From Cellulomonas fulva (lineage in GTDB: Bacteria > Actinomycetota > Actinomycetes > Actinomycetales > Cellulomonadaceae), in the NCBI RefSeq assembly GCF_018531375.1, contig NZ_JAHBOH010000002.1, positions 372,001 through 436,000 of the forward strand: 64,000 nt of DNA. The letters run 5' to 3'. Shown one piece after another: positions 35,441 to 44,265 of the stretch. How positions within the stretch are numbered: the first letter of the stretch is position 1; each line of letters starts with the position of its first letter. The position numbers and the translations under genes were made by a program. The notes below the pieces were generated by a model that saw only the letters and a program-made list of their open reading frames with translations, ran no database searches and was not told the origin of the DNA.

Positions 35441-35570
35441 GATTCAAAGTGGGTGGTCTCGTGGACGCGCTTCCCGTCAGGGCCTGGGTGGTAGGCCTGC
35501 CATGCCACCAACCGGCCTGCTCGCGGACACGGCCGAACGGTCGTGGCACGGGGACCTTCGAACGCGGGTT
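35390..35570 (-). pseudogene. Frameshifted N-terminal fragment of a tyrosine integrase
   Basis: On the minus strand, one frame gives VPVPRPFGRVREQAG and the next frame continues GRLVAWQAYHPGPDGKRV, then FESYDDARGWLDDL. Joined, this is the arm-binding N-terminal domain of actinophage tyrosine recombinases: a basic start, an aromatic YxxPDGKR turn, a Phe, and a helix ending in Ala-x-x-Trp-Leu. The frames break near 35520. No SAM-like or catalytic domain follows, so the gene is truncated as well as frameshifted. Its position beside the intact tRNA fits an integrase that once mobilised this island. Confidence 0.6.
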
Positions 35571-35624
35571 GATAGCCAGTCTGCACCCGCCGCCGGTACC
35601 GAGTCGGTACTGAGTGGGTACCGG
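35571..35624. repeat. Subterminal motif plus iterons, right end of island
   Basis: GATAGCCAGTC (35571-35581) matches 31051-31061. It is followed after 12 bases by three GGTACCGAGT-like direct repeats ending at 35624. Confidence 0.5.
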
Positions 35625-35715
35625 AACACGCCACAACGGCCCATCCCGGTACTGAAACCGCCTCGCCGGGCCCTTCGGCCGACCGGTCAAATATGGCCTG
35701 ACCTGGCCTGATGCT

Positions 35716-35766
35716 GGGAGCGGACGACGGGAATCGAACCCGCGTAGCCAGTTTGGAAGACTGGGG
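35716..35766. repeat. Proximal attachment site within tRNA-Gly
   Basis: These 51 bases are identical to 30964-31014 and form the 3' part of the intact tRNA-Gly gene. Confidence 0.9.
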
Positions 35767-35789
35767 CTCTACCATTGAGCTACGTCCGC
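35719..35789 (-). tRNA. tRNA-Gly (anticodon TCC), island integration target
   Basis: A 71-base cloverleaf is complete: acceptor GCGGACG/CGTCCGC, D stem GCTC/GAGC, anticodon stem CCAGT/ACTGG with loop CTTCCAA (anticodon TCC), and T stem GCGGG/CCCGT. The gene remains intact after insertion because the element supplies the 3' end. A mature CCA is not exactly encoded (TCCC follows the acceptor). Confidence 0.95.
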
Positions 35790-36031
35790 ACGGGCCACCC
35801 GCGGGGTGACCAGCCCCGACAGGCTACCGGTTCTCGCGGACGGTCCGGCACCGGCGACACCCGGTGCGCGCAGCCCGCTGCCGCGTTCGCCGGACGTCGT
35901 TCCCGCCAGCCCGTGATTCGGCCCGGGGAACCGCCGTGGCGTACCATCGAGGGTCGCCCGCGCGTCCTGCGAGCCGCGCACGCCAGCCGCCGATCTCGGC
36001 GAGCCACCCCGATCAGTTGGAGAGCATCGAA

Positions 36032-37450
36032 GTGAAGAGCGCCGTCGAGACCCTGGACCCGACGAAGGTCAAGCTGACCGTCGAGGTCACGTACGACGAG
36101 CTCCGCCCGAGCATCGAGCACGCCTACCAGCACATCGCGGAGCAGGTCACCGTGCCGGGCTTCCGCAAGGGCAAGGTGCCGCCGCGGATCATCGACCAGC
36201 GGGTCGGCCGTCCGGCCGTCATCGAGCACGCCGTCAACGAGGGCCTGGGCGCCTTCTACGCCGACGCGGTGCGCGAGAACAAGCTGCGCCCGCTGGGCCA
36301 GCCCGAGGTCGAGGTCACCAAGGTCCCCGGCCTGGTCGCCGGCGAGGAGGAGGGCGAGCTGCACTTCTCCGCCGAGATCGAGGTGCGCCCCGAGATCACG
36401 ATCCCCGCGCTGACGGACGTCGCGATCACGGTGGACGGCGTCGAGGTGTCCGACGAGGACGTGGCGGGGCGCCTGGACGCGCTGCGCGAGCGCTTCGGCA
36501 CGCTGGTGGGCGTCGACGCCCCGGCGGTCGAGGGCAACTTCGTCGTGATCGACCTGGTCGCCAAGATCGGCGAGGAGGAGGTCGACTCGGTCTCCGGCAT
36601 CAGCTACCAGATCGGCTCGGGCAACATGCTCGAGGGCCTCGACGAGGCGCTGACGGGCCTGTCGGCGGGCGAGACGACGACGTTCGAGACCGAGCTCGTC
36701 GGCGGCGAGCACGCGGGCGAGAAGGCTCAGGTCACCGTCACGGCGTCCAACGTGAAGGAGCGCCAGCTCCCCGAGGCGGACGACGACTTCGCCCAGCTGG
36801 CCTCGGAGTTCGACACGCTCGAGGAGCTGACCGCCGACCTGCGCGAGCAGGCCGCCCGCACGAAGGTCTCGAACCAGGCCGTGCAGGCGCGCGACCTCCT
36901 GGTCGAGAAGCTCCTCGAGGGCACCGACATCCCCGTGCCGGCCGGCGTGGTCGAGGCCGAGGTGCACCGTCACCTGGAGTCGGAGAACCGCCTCGAGGAC
37001 GACGAGCACCGCACGGAGGTCACGGAGCAGGCGCAGACCGCCCTGCGCAACCAGATCCTGCTCGACACGCTCGCCGAGCAGCTCGAGGTGAAGGTCTCGC
37101 AGCAGGAGCTCGTCGAGTACCTGGTCCAGGCCTCGCGCCAGTACGGCATGGACCCCAACACGTTCATCAAGACGCTCGACGAGGGCGGCCAGATCCCGGC
37201 GATGGTGGCCGAGGTCGCGCGCTCGAAGTCGCTCGCGGTCGCGCTGCGCCAGGTCAAGGTCACCGACCCGGCGGGCGCCGACGTCGACCTCTCGGACTTC
37301 ATCGGGTCCGACGAGGACGACGCGGCCGCCGAGCAGGACGCCGCGGCCCAGGCCGCCGCGGTGGCCGACGCCGCCGTCGCGTCCGCGCCCGAGGCGGAGG
37401 CGACCGCCGACGAGACCACGGACGACGAGGCCGCCGCCGCCAAGGCCTGA
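36032..37450 (+). CDS. tig: Trigger factor (ribosome-associated chaperone/PPIase)
   Basis: Trigger factor binds ribosomal protein uL23 at the exit tunnel and holds nascent chains. The 472-residue protein has the ribosome-binding domain with the signature GFRKGKVPPRII near residues 43-54. An FKBP-type PPIase domain follows at about 150-235, with the pattern GNFVVIDLVAKIG and FETELVGGEHAGE. The helical chaperone arms extend to about 435. The last ~40 residues are an Ala/Asp/Glu-rich acidic tail, as in other actinobacteria. GTG 36032 has GGAGAG seven bases upstream. It lies directly upstream of clpP1-clpP2, the conserved tig-clpP-clpX order, but a terminator separates it from clpP1. Confidence 0.97.
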   Translation: MKSAVETLDPTKVKLTVEVTYDELRPSIEHAYQHIAEQVTVPGFRKGKVPPRIIDQRVGRPAVIEHAVNEGLGAFYADAVRENKLRPLGQPEVEVTKVPGLVAGEEEGELHFSAEIEVRPEITIPALTDVAITVDGVEVSDEDVAGRLDALRERFGTLVGVDAPAVEGNFVVIDLVAKIGEEEVDSVSGISYQIGSGNMLEGLDEALTGLSAGETTTFETELVGGEHAGEKAQVTVTASNVKERQLPEADDDFAQLASEFDTLEELTADLREQAARTKVSNQAVQARDLLVEKLLEGTDIPVPAGVVEAEVHRHLESENRLEDDEHRTEVTEQAQTALRNQILLDTLAEQLEVKVSQQELVEYLVQASRQYGMDPNTFIKTLDEGGQIPAMVAEVARSKSLAVALRQVKVTDPAGADVDLSDFIGSDEDDAAAEQDAAAQAAAVADAAVASAPEAEATADETTDDEAAAAKA

Positions 37451-37458
37451 GCCCGCTC

Positions 37459-37498
37459 GAAGGCCCCGTCCCCGGCTCTGCGCCTGGGCGGGGCCTTC
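37459..37498 (+). terminator. Terminator after tig
   Basis: GAAGGCCCCG (37459-37468) pairs perfectly with CGGGGCCTTC (37489-37498), followed by T-containing sequence. It separates tig from clpP1. Confidence 0.85.
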
Positions 37499-37639
37499 GT
37501 CGTCCCCGGGGCCGCCTGCGACCCACCGGGCGCTCGGCTGCGCCGACAGCGAAAACGGGCCCCGCCCGGCCATGACGGCGCCGTCGCTGGCGTTAGTGTC
37601 ACTGCAACGCAGGACCCCCGTACCGACCAAGGAGCCTTC

Positions 37640-38251
37640 GTGAACGACGCCCCGATGGCCCGGGCTGACTCCCCGGGATTCGGCCTGAACGACCACATCT
37701 ACAACCGGCTGCTGCGCGAGCGGATCATCTGGCTCGGCTCCGAGGTGCGCGACGAGAACGCGAACGCGATCTGCGCGCAGATGATGCTCCTGGCGGCCGA
37801 GGACCCGGACAAGGACATCTGGCTGTACATCAACTCGCCGGGTGGCTCGATCACGGCGGGCATGGCGATCTACGACACCATGCAGTACATCAAGCCGGAC
37901 GTCGCCACGATCGCGATGGGCATGGCGGCCTCGATGGGGCAGTTCCTGCTCTCGTCGGGCGCCAAGGGCAAGCGCTACGCGACGCCCCACGCCCGCGTGA
38001 TGATGCACCAGCCGTCCGGCGGCATCGGCGGCACCGCGACCGACGTGCGGATCAACGCCCAGCTCATCCTGCACATGAAGACCGTGCTGGCCGAGCTGAT
38101 CGCGGAGCAGACCGGCAAGCCGGTCGAGCAGATCCACGCCGACTCGGACCGCGACCGCTGGTTCACCGCGCCCGAGGCGCTCGAGTACGGGTTCATCGAC
38201 CACGTGGTCGAGGCCGCGAGCTCCGTGACCGGCGCCGGCGGCACCGCCTGA
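37640..38251 (+). CDS. clpP1: ATP-dependent Clp protease proteolytic subunit ClpP1
   Basis: This ClpP serine peptidase subunit assembles into the Clp barrel that degrades proteins unfolded by ClpX or ClpC. The 203-residue protein shows the catalytic Ser in [11 protein letters not shown] (about residue 97) and the His in [10 protein letters not shown] (about 122), with the Asp in the DSDRDRWF region. The handle helix lies between. Actinobacteria need ClpP1 and ClpP2 together in a mixed 14-mer, and the second subunit is directly downstream. GTG 37640 is three bases after an AAGGAGCC Shine-Dalgarno. A TTAGTGT hexamer near 37593 is a candidate -10. Confidence 0.97.
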   Translation: MNDAPMARADSPGFGLNDHIYNRLLRERIIWLGSEVRDENANAICAQMMLLAAEDPDKDIWLYINSPGGSITAGMAIYDTMQYIKPDVATIAMGMAASMGQFLLSSGAKGKRYATPHARVMMHQPSGGIGGTATDVRINAQLILHMKTVLAELIAEQTGKPVEQIHADSDRDRWFTAPEALEYGFIDHVVEAASSVTGAGGTA

Positions 38252-38312
38252 GCGTGCGCCGCGTCGCCGGCACCGGCCGGCCCGTCGCCCACCGAGACCT
38301 CGAGGAGAACCC

Positions 38313-39017
38313 GTGAGCACCGAGTCCCAGTTCATCGCCCGCGCGGGCACGCTCGCCGGCGGCTTCGGCCGGCCGGCGGCCGCCGCGCCGTCCAGCCGGT
38401 ACGTGCTGCCGCAGTTCGAGGAGCGCACCGCCTACGGCTTCAAGCGCCAGGACCCGTACACCAAGCTGTTCGAGGACCGCATCATCTTCCTCGGCGTGCA
38501 GGTGGACGACGCCTCGGCCGACGACGTCATGGCCCAGCTCCTGGTGCTCGAGAGCACCGACCCGGACCGCGACATCACGCTGTACATCAACTCGCCCGGT
38601 GGCTCGTTCACCGCGCTGACCGCGATCTACGACACGATGCAGTACATCAAGCCGCACATCGCGACGGTCTGCCTGGGCCAGGCGGCGTCGGCCGCGGCCG
38701 TGCTGCTGGCCGCGGGCACGCCGGGCAAGCGTCTGGCACTGCCGAACGCCCGCGTGCTGATCCACCAGCCCGCGATGGAGGGCGGCGGCTACGCGCAGGC
38801 GTCCGACATCGAGATCCACGCCAACGAGCTGATCCGGATGCGGGAGTGGCTCGAGGAGACGATCGCGCACCACACCGGCCGCGAGGTCGACAAGGTGCGT
38901 CAGGACATCGAGCGCGACAAGATCCTGACCGCGCAGCAGGCGCTGGAGTACGGCCTGGTCGACCAGGTGCTCGCGAGCCGCAAGGGCGTCCAGCCCACGG
39001 TGATCGAGCCCTCCTGA
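38313..39017 (+). CDS. clpP2: ATP-dependent Clp protease proteolytic subunit ClpP2
   Basis: This is the second ClpP subunit, 234 residues, longer at the N-terminus than ClpP1. The catalytic Ser is in [13 protein letters not shown] and the His in [12 protein letters not shown], with the Asp in VRQDIERDK. It begins 61 bases after the clpP1 stop, with a GAGGAG Shine-Dalgarno five bases before GTG 38313, so the two are co-transcribed and made in step. The Gly-rich processing region and the [13 protein letters not shown] strand match mycobacterial ClpP2. An elaborate nested stem-loop follows the gene and precedes clpX. Confidence 0.97.
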   Translation: MSTESQFIARAGTLAGGFGRPAAAAPSSRYVLPQFEERTAYGFKRQDPYTKLFEDRIIFLGVQVDDASADDVMAQLLVLESTDPDRDITLYINSPGGSFTALTAIYDTMQYIKPHIATVCLGQAASAAAVLLAAGTPGKRLALPNARVLIHQPAMEGGGYAQASDIEIHANELIRMREWLEETIAHHTGREVDKVRQDIERDKILTAQQALEYGLVDQVLASRKGVQPTVIEPS

Positions 39018-39030
39018 CCCGCTCGTCCTG

Positions 39031-39106
39031 ACGGCGGCGTCGCGTCCGTCCCGTCCCGGGTCCGCATGCTGGACCCGGGGACCGCGGGACGGCGCGGCGC
39101 CGCCGT
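39031..39106 (+). terminator. Nested stem-loop between clpP2 and clpX
   Basis: Three nested perfect pairings are seen: ACGGCGGCG (39031-39039) with 39098-39106, CGTCCCG with CGGGACG, and CCCGGGTCC with GGACCCGGG around GCATGCT. It could terminate the clpP1-clpP2 transcript. Confidence 0.7.
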
Positions 39107-39145
39107 GAGCGCTCATGCGGGTGATTCGGCCGCTGGCTCCTCGTG

Positions 39146-39157
39146 TGAACCGGTTCA
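39146..39157. promoter_or_regulatory. 12-bp palindrome TGAACCGGTTCA upstream of clpX
   Basis: This perfect palindrome lies 135 bases before the clpX start and just upstream of a TAGTGT -10-like hexamer. Its symmetry suits a LacI-type or other dimeric repressor. It does not match the ClgR pattern CGC-N5-GCG. Confidence 0.45.
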
Positions 39158-39291
39158 GGACCGAAGAGACAGGGACACGCCGCGACTCTCGGCGCGGCTA
39201 CGGCTGACACGGGGCACGGCGTAGTGTCCAATGAACAGGCACACGCACTGCACGGACACGGAACGCAGGACTGCACGGAAGGGGACACGAC

Positions 39292-40569
<1,278 letters not shown>

Positions 40570-40597
40570 GAGTACGGGTCGAGCCGTCCGCCCGGCC

Positions 40598-40603
40598 TAG
40601 GAT
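40598..40603 (+). promoter_or_regulatory. -10-like element of the chorismate mutase gene
   Basis: TAGGAT lies seven bases before GTG 40611, one base more than the other leaderless-type starts. It begins 28 bases after the clpX stop. Confidence 0.45.
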
Positions 40604-40610
40604 CGCTCGC

Positions 40611-40955
40611 GTGACCGACACGCCCGCCACGACGTCCCGGGACGACGACGGCATCCCGCCCGAGCTCGCGCGCCTGCGCCACAGCATCGACAACATCGAC
40701 GCCGCGCTGATCTACCTGCTCGCCGAGCGGTTCAAGGCGACCAAGCAGGTCGGTGTCCTCAAGGCCCAGCGCGGGCTGCCCGCGTCCGACCCCGGTCGCG
40801 AGGAGCGCCAGGTCGCGCGCCTGCGCGAGCTCGCCCGCACCGCCGACCTCGACCCGGTGTTCGCGGAGAAGCTCCTGGCTTTCATCGTGGCCGAGGTCAT
40901 CCGGCACCACGAGGCGCTGGCGCAGGACCACGCTCAGGACCAGCAGCAGGACTAG
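40611..40955 (+). CDS. Chorismate mutase, AroQ class
   Basis: Chorismate mutase converts chorismate to prephenate, the branch to Phe and Tyr. The 114-residue all-helical protein has the AroQ pattern: [23 protein letters not shown] with Arg and Asp of the active site, then [26 protein letters not shown] with the conserved Lys and the Arg/Glu pair. Helix 3 is [19 protein letters not shown]. The protein is a stand-alone cytoplasmic type and shows no signal peptide. In actinobacteria such intracellular mutases are often poor alone and activated by DAHP synthase; whether that applies here cannot be seen. The start is GTG 40611. Confidence 0.93.
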   Translation: MTDTPATTSRDDDGIPPELARLRHSIDNIDAALIYLLAERFKATKQVGVLKAQRGLPASDPGREERQVARLRELARTADLDPVFAEKLLAFIVAEVIRHHEALAQDHAQDQQQD

Positions 40956-41145
40956 CGGCACGAGCAGCGCGGCTCGGGCGGCCGCTCGCCGTCGCGCTAG
41001 GTGGGTCGCGTGCGGTCGCGCTCAGGCGCGCAGTCTTTCCTGGGGTGGCGGCTCCGGGCGGCGTGCGGTTGGTTGGTGGGGTAAGCACGCGGGCCCTGGC
41101 CGGACGTGGATGCAGGGGCCCGTACCAGCCCACAGGAGGTTGCCC

Positions 41146-42348
41146 ATGGACCTGCACTGGCTCACGCCGCTGCTCGGACGCCCGGCACCGTTCACCACGG
41201 TGTTCCTCGACGCGACCCGCGCTGAGGTCGCGGGGGAGTCGGAGGCGTCGGACCGGTGGCGCGCCGCGCGCCGCGACCTGGAGCGAGCGGGGGCGGCGTC
41301 CGGGGTGCTGGACGAGATCGAGGAGCTGGTCGCGCGGCCGCCCTCGGTGCGCGGACCCCACGGCCGGGTCGTGGTCGCCGACGCCGACGGCGTGGTGATC
41401 GACCGGGTGGTCTCGGAGGCGCCCGCGCAGACGGTCGCGACCCACGGCCCCGTCCCCGACCTGCTGCCGGCCGTCCGGTCGGCGGACGAGTCGGTGTCGC
41501 TGCTCGTCGTCGAGGTCGACCGCACCGGTGCGGACCTGACCTGGAAGGACGCGGACGTGGCCCGGTCCACCGCGGAGGGCGGTGACCAGCCCGGCCGCGA
41601 GACGGTGGAGGGCGACCACGACGACATCCACAAGACGCGCGAGGGCGGCCTGTCCCGGCGCAGCCAGACGCGCGCCGAGGACTCGTGGCACCGCAACGCG
41701 GAGGCGGTCGCGGCGTTCCTCGACCGGCGGGTGACGGAGCGTTCGCCGGAGCTCGTCGTCGTGACGGGCGACGTGCGGGCGGTCGCGCTGGTGTGCGAGG
41801 CGGTCGGTCAGCACGTGCGCGAGCTCGTCGTCGAGGTGCCCGGTGGCGCCCGTGGCGAAGGCGTCAAGGCCGGGGCGTTCGCGACGAAGGTGCGCGAGGA
41901 GGTCGACGCGTTCCGCATGCGCCGTCGCGGCGCGACGCTCGACCGGTTCGCGCAGGCGCTGGGCCGCGGTGACGGCGCCGTCACGTCGCTCGCCGACGTG
42001 GTCGAGGTGCTGCGCCGCGGTCAGGTCGCGGAGCTGGTGCTGGCGGACGCGGGGCTCGCGGGGCTGCAGGACCGTGAGCTCGTCGTCGGCGGCCAGCCCC
42101 TGGAGCTCGCGACCAACCAGGCGGACCTCGACGCGCTCGGCGCCACCGAGTCCAGGGGCTATCCGGCGATCGTCGCGCTGGTCCGGGCGGCGCTGGGTCA
42201 GGACGCGGGCGTCACGTTCGCGCCCGACGGCACCGTCGAGCTCGTCGACGGCGTGGGCGCGCTGCTGCGCTGGACCGACGAGTCGACGCCGAGCGAGCAG
42301 CTGCTGACGCAGTCGGCGGACGCCGGCCGGGTGCGCTCGATCGTCTGA
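41146..42348 (+). CDS. Rv2629/Balon-type ribosome-associated protein (eRF1/Vms1-like fold)
   Basis: This 400-residue protein matches the actinobacterial Rv2629 family. Its central region (about 205-320) carries ELVVVTGDVRAVALVCEAVG and RELVVEVPGGARGEG, then FRMRRRGATLDRFAQAL. The C-terminal third resembles eRF1/Vms1 domain 3 (LVLADAGL). The family was recently tied to bacterial hibernation factors (Balon), which occupy the ribosomal A site in dormancy. There is no GGQ motif, so it should not release peptides. ATG 41146 has an ideal GGAGGT Shine-Dalgarno. A GGGTAA hexamer at 41079-41084 resembles stress-sigma -10 elements. The stress role is inferred from the family. Confidence 0.78.
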   Translation: MDLHWLTPLLGRPAPFTTVFLDATRAEVAGESEASDRWRAARRDLERAGAASGVLDEIEELVARPPSVRGPHGRVVVADADGVVIDRVVSEAPAQTVATHGPVPDLLPAVRSADESVSLLVVEVDRTGADLTWKDADVARSTAEGGDQPGRETVEGDHDDIHKTREGGLSRRSQTRAEDSWHRNAEAVAAFLDRRVTERSPELVVVTGDVRAVALVCEAVGQHVRELVVEVPGGARGEGVKAGAFATKVREEVDAFRMRRRGATLDRFAQALGRGDGAVTSLADVVEVLRRGQVAELVLADAGLAGLQDRELVVGGQPLELATNQADLDALGATESRGYPAIVALVRAALGQDAGVTFAPDGTVELVDGVGALLRWTDESTPSEQLLTQSADAGRVRSIV

Positions 42349-42357
42349 CGACGGGCA

Positions 42358-42378
42358 CCGGCGCCCCCGGGGCGCCGG
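42358..42378. terminator. Bidirectional hairpin between convergent genes
   Basis: CCGGCGCC (42358-42365) pairs with GGCGCCGG (42371-42378) around CCCGG. It lies between the Rv2629-like stop and the FadD stop. Confidence 0.7.
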
Positions 42379-42384
42379 CTGGGC

Positions 42385-44214
42385 TCACGCCCGGTCGGTG
42401 CCCTCGCGCGTGTCCACGTAGAGCGCGTCGACCTGGTCCGCCAGGTCGCGCAGCACCAGCGCGCGCTTCACCTTCAGGCTCGGCGTCAGGTAGCCGTTGG
42501 CCTCCGTGAAGTCGGTGTCGAGCACGCGGATCTTGCGGATCGACTCGGCGCGGGAGACGGCCTCGTTGGCGCGCGAGACGGCGCGGTCCAGCGCCTCGAC
42601 CACCTGGGGGTGCGTCGCGGCCGCGGTGACGTCCATCTCCGGCAGCCCGTGGTTGGCGAGCCACCCGGGGAGCATCTCGGCGTCGAGCGTGACGAGCGCG
42701 CCGATGAACGGGCGCTGGTCGCCGACCACGACGACCTGGCTCACGAGCGGGTGCCCGCGCAGGCGGTCCTCGAGCACCGCCGGCGCGACGTTCTTGCCGC
42801 CCGCGGTCACGATGATCTCCTTGGACCGGCCGGTGATGTGCAGGTAGCCGTCCTCGTCGAGCGTGCCGAGGTCGCCGGTGCGGAACCAGCCGTCGACGAG
42901 CACGGCCCGGGTCGCCTCCTCGTCGTGCCGGTAGCCGCGGAACACGTGCGGGCCGGCCACCCAGATCTCGCCGGACTCGTCGACCCGCAGCCGGGTCCCC
43001 GGGAACGCGGGGCCCACCGTCCCGACCTTCACCAGCCCCGGTCGGTTGACCGCGGTCGGCGCCGTGGTCTCCGTGAGGCCGTACCCCTCGAGCACCCGTA
43101 CGCCGATGCCGCGGTAGAAGTGGCCGAGGCGCTCGCCCAGGGGCGCCCCGCCGGAGATCGCGTACTCGGCCCGCCCGCCGAGCGCCGCGCGCAGCCGGCC
43201 GTGCACCAGCCGGCCCGCGAGGCGGTGCTGCGCGCGCAGCGCCGCGCCGGGGCCGCCGGGCTCGTCGATCGCGCGGGAGTACGCGATCGCGACCTTGGCG
43301 GCCCACCGGAAGACCCGCAGCGACGCGCCCGAGCCGGCCTTCTGCTCCGCGGAGTTGTAGACCTTCTCGAACACCCGGGGGACCGCGAGCACGAACGTGG
43401 GCTGGAACGACGCCAGGTCCGGCAGGAGGTTGCGGGTGTCGGGCGTGTGGCCCAGGACCGCGCCCGACGGGATGCACAGCACCTGGATGAACCGGGCGAA
43501 CACGTGCGCGAGCGGCATGAACAGCAGCGTCCGGCTCCCGGGCCGCGCGCAGACGTCGCCCAGGCCGTCGACGCCCAGCAGTGCGAGCGACACGAAGTTG
43601 CCGTGCGTGAGCTCGACGCCCTTGGGGCGACCGGTCGTGCCGGAGGTGTAGATGACGGTGGCCAGGTCGTCGGGCCCCGCCAACGCGCTGCGCCGCGCGA
43701 CCTCGCTGTCCGGGACGTCGCGGCCCTCGGCGACGAGCGCGTCGACGGCGCCCTCGTCGATCACGAGCACGTCGGTGAGCCCGGGCAGGTCGTCGCGGAC
43801 CTGCGCGACCACCGCGGCGTGCGCCGGGGTCTCCACGACCGCGAGCCGCGCGCCCGTGTCCGAGCAGATCCAGCGCACCTGCTCCGGCGACGAGGTCTCG
43901 TAGATCGGCACCCCGACCGCGCCGGCGGCCCAGACCGCCAGGTCCAGCAGCGTCCACTCGTAGCGCGTGCGGCTCATGATCGCGACCCGGTCGCCGGGCT
44001 GCAGCCCGCGCGCGACGAGACCGCGCGCCACGGCCGTGACGTGGCCGGAGACCTCGCGGACCGACAGCGGGACCCACGGCGTGCCGGGGCCCGACGAGCG
44101 CTCCACCAGCACGCCCTCGGGATCGCGTTCGAGGCGGCGGGCCAGCAGGCCGGGGACGTTGCGCGGCGCGTCCGCGAGCGGGTCGGCCGTGGCGGTGGCG
44201 GGCGTGCCGGGCAC
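42385..44214 (-). CDS. Long-chain fatty-acid-CoA ligase (FadD15-like AMP-dependent synthetase)
   Basis: This 609-residue ANL-superfamily enzyme activates fatty acids with ATP and CoA. The P-loop is YTSGTTGRPKGVELTHGN (about residue 192). The fatty-acyl motif VLEGYGLTETTAP is near 375 and the hinge is WFRTGDLGTLDEDGYLHITG, then RSKEIIVTAGGKNVAP. The length and the PSLKVKRALVLR C-terminus resemble the FadD15 group that activates long-chain acids on the membrane. GTG 44214 has GGGAGA five bases upstream. A TAGGGT hexamer about 40 bases further up is a candidate -10. It lies 51 bases after the aldo/keto reductase on the same strand. Confidence 0.92.
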   Translation of the reverse strand: MPGTPATATADPLADAPRNVPGLLARRLERDPEGVLVERSSGPGTPWVPLSVREVSGHVTAVARGLVARGLQPGDRVAIMSRTRYEWTLLDLAVWAAGAVGVPIYETSSPEQVRWICSDTGARLAVVETPAHAAVVAQVRDDLPGLTDVLVIDEGAVDALVAEGRDVPDSEVARRSALAGPDDLATVIYTSGTTGRPKGVELTHGNFVSLALLGVDGLGDVCARPGSRTLLFMPLAHVFARFIQVLCIPSGAVLGHTPDTRNLLPDLASFQPTFVLAVPRVFEKVYNSAEQKAGSGASLRVFRWAAKVAIAYSRAIDEPGGPGAALRAQHRLAGRLVHGRLRAALGGRAEYAISGGAPLGERLGHFYRGIGVRVLEGYGLTETTAPTAVNRPGLVKVGTVGPAFPGTRLRVDESGEIWVAGPHVFRGYRHDEEATRAVLVDGWFRTGDLGTLDEDGYLHITGRSKEIIVTAGGKNVAPAVLEDRLRGHPLVSQVVVVGDQRPFIGALVTLDAEMLPGWLANHGLPEMDVTAAATHPQVVEALDRAVSRANEAVSRAESIRKIRVLDTDFTEANGYLTPSLKVKRALVLRDLADQVDALYVDTREGTDRA

Positions 44215-44265
44215 GTGGGTCTCCCGAGGTCGGTGGCACCGTGGACGCCGCGACCCTACCGCCGC

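Larger units (their letters stand above)
30964..35766. mobile_element. 4.75-kb genomic island integrated in tRNA-Gly(TCC)
   Basis: Identical 51-base repeats at 30964-31014 and 35716-35766 bound the element. The right copy is part of the intact tRNA-Gly gene; the left copy is a detached 3' fragment of it. This is the footprint of tyrosine-recombinase integration into a tRNA 3' half. Inside are an AlbA_2-type gene, two exported-protein genes, small ORFs and remnants of an integrase and an excisionase next to the tRNA. The interior is visibly richer in A/T and less biased at third codon positions than the flanks. No intact integrase, replication or transfer gene is seen, so the element is probably immobile now. 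Confidence 0.88.

Noticed and set aside
39141..39165. ClgR operator upstream of clpX
   Set aside because: The palindrome does not contain the CGC-N5-GCG pattern; it was kept only as an unassigned operator-like site.
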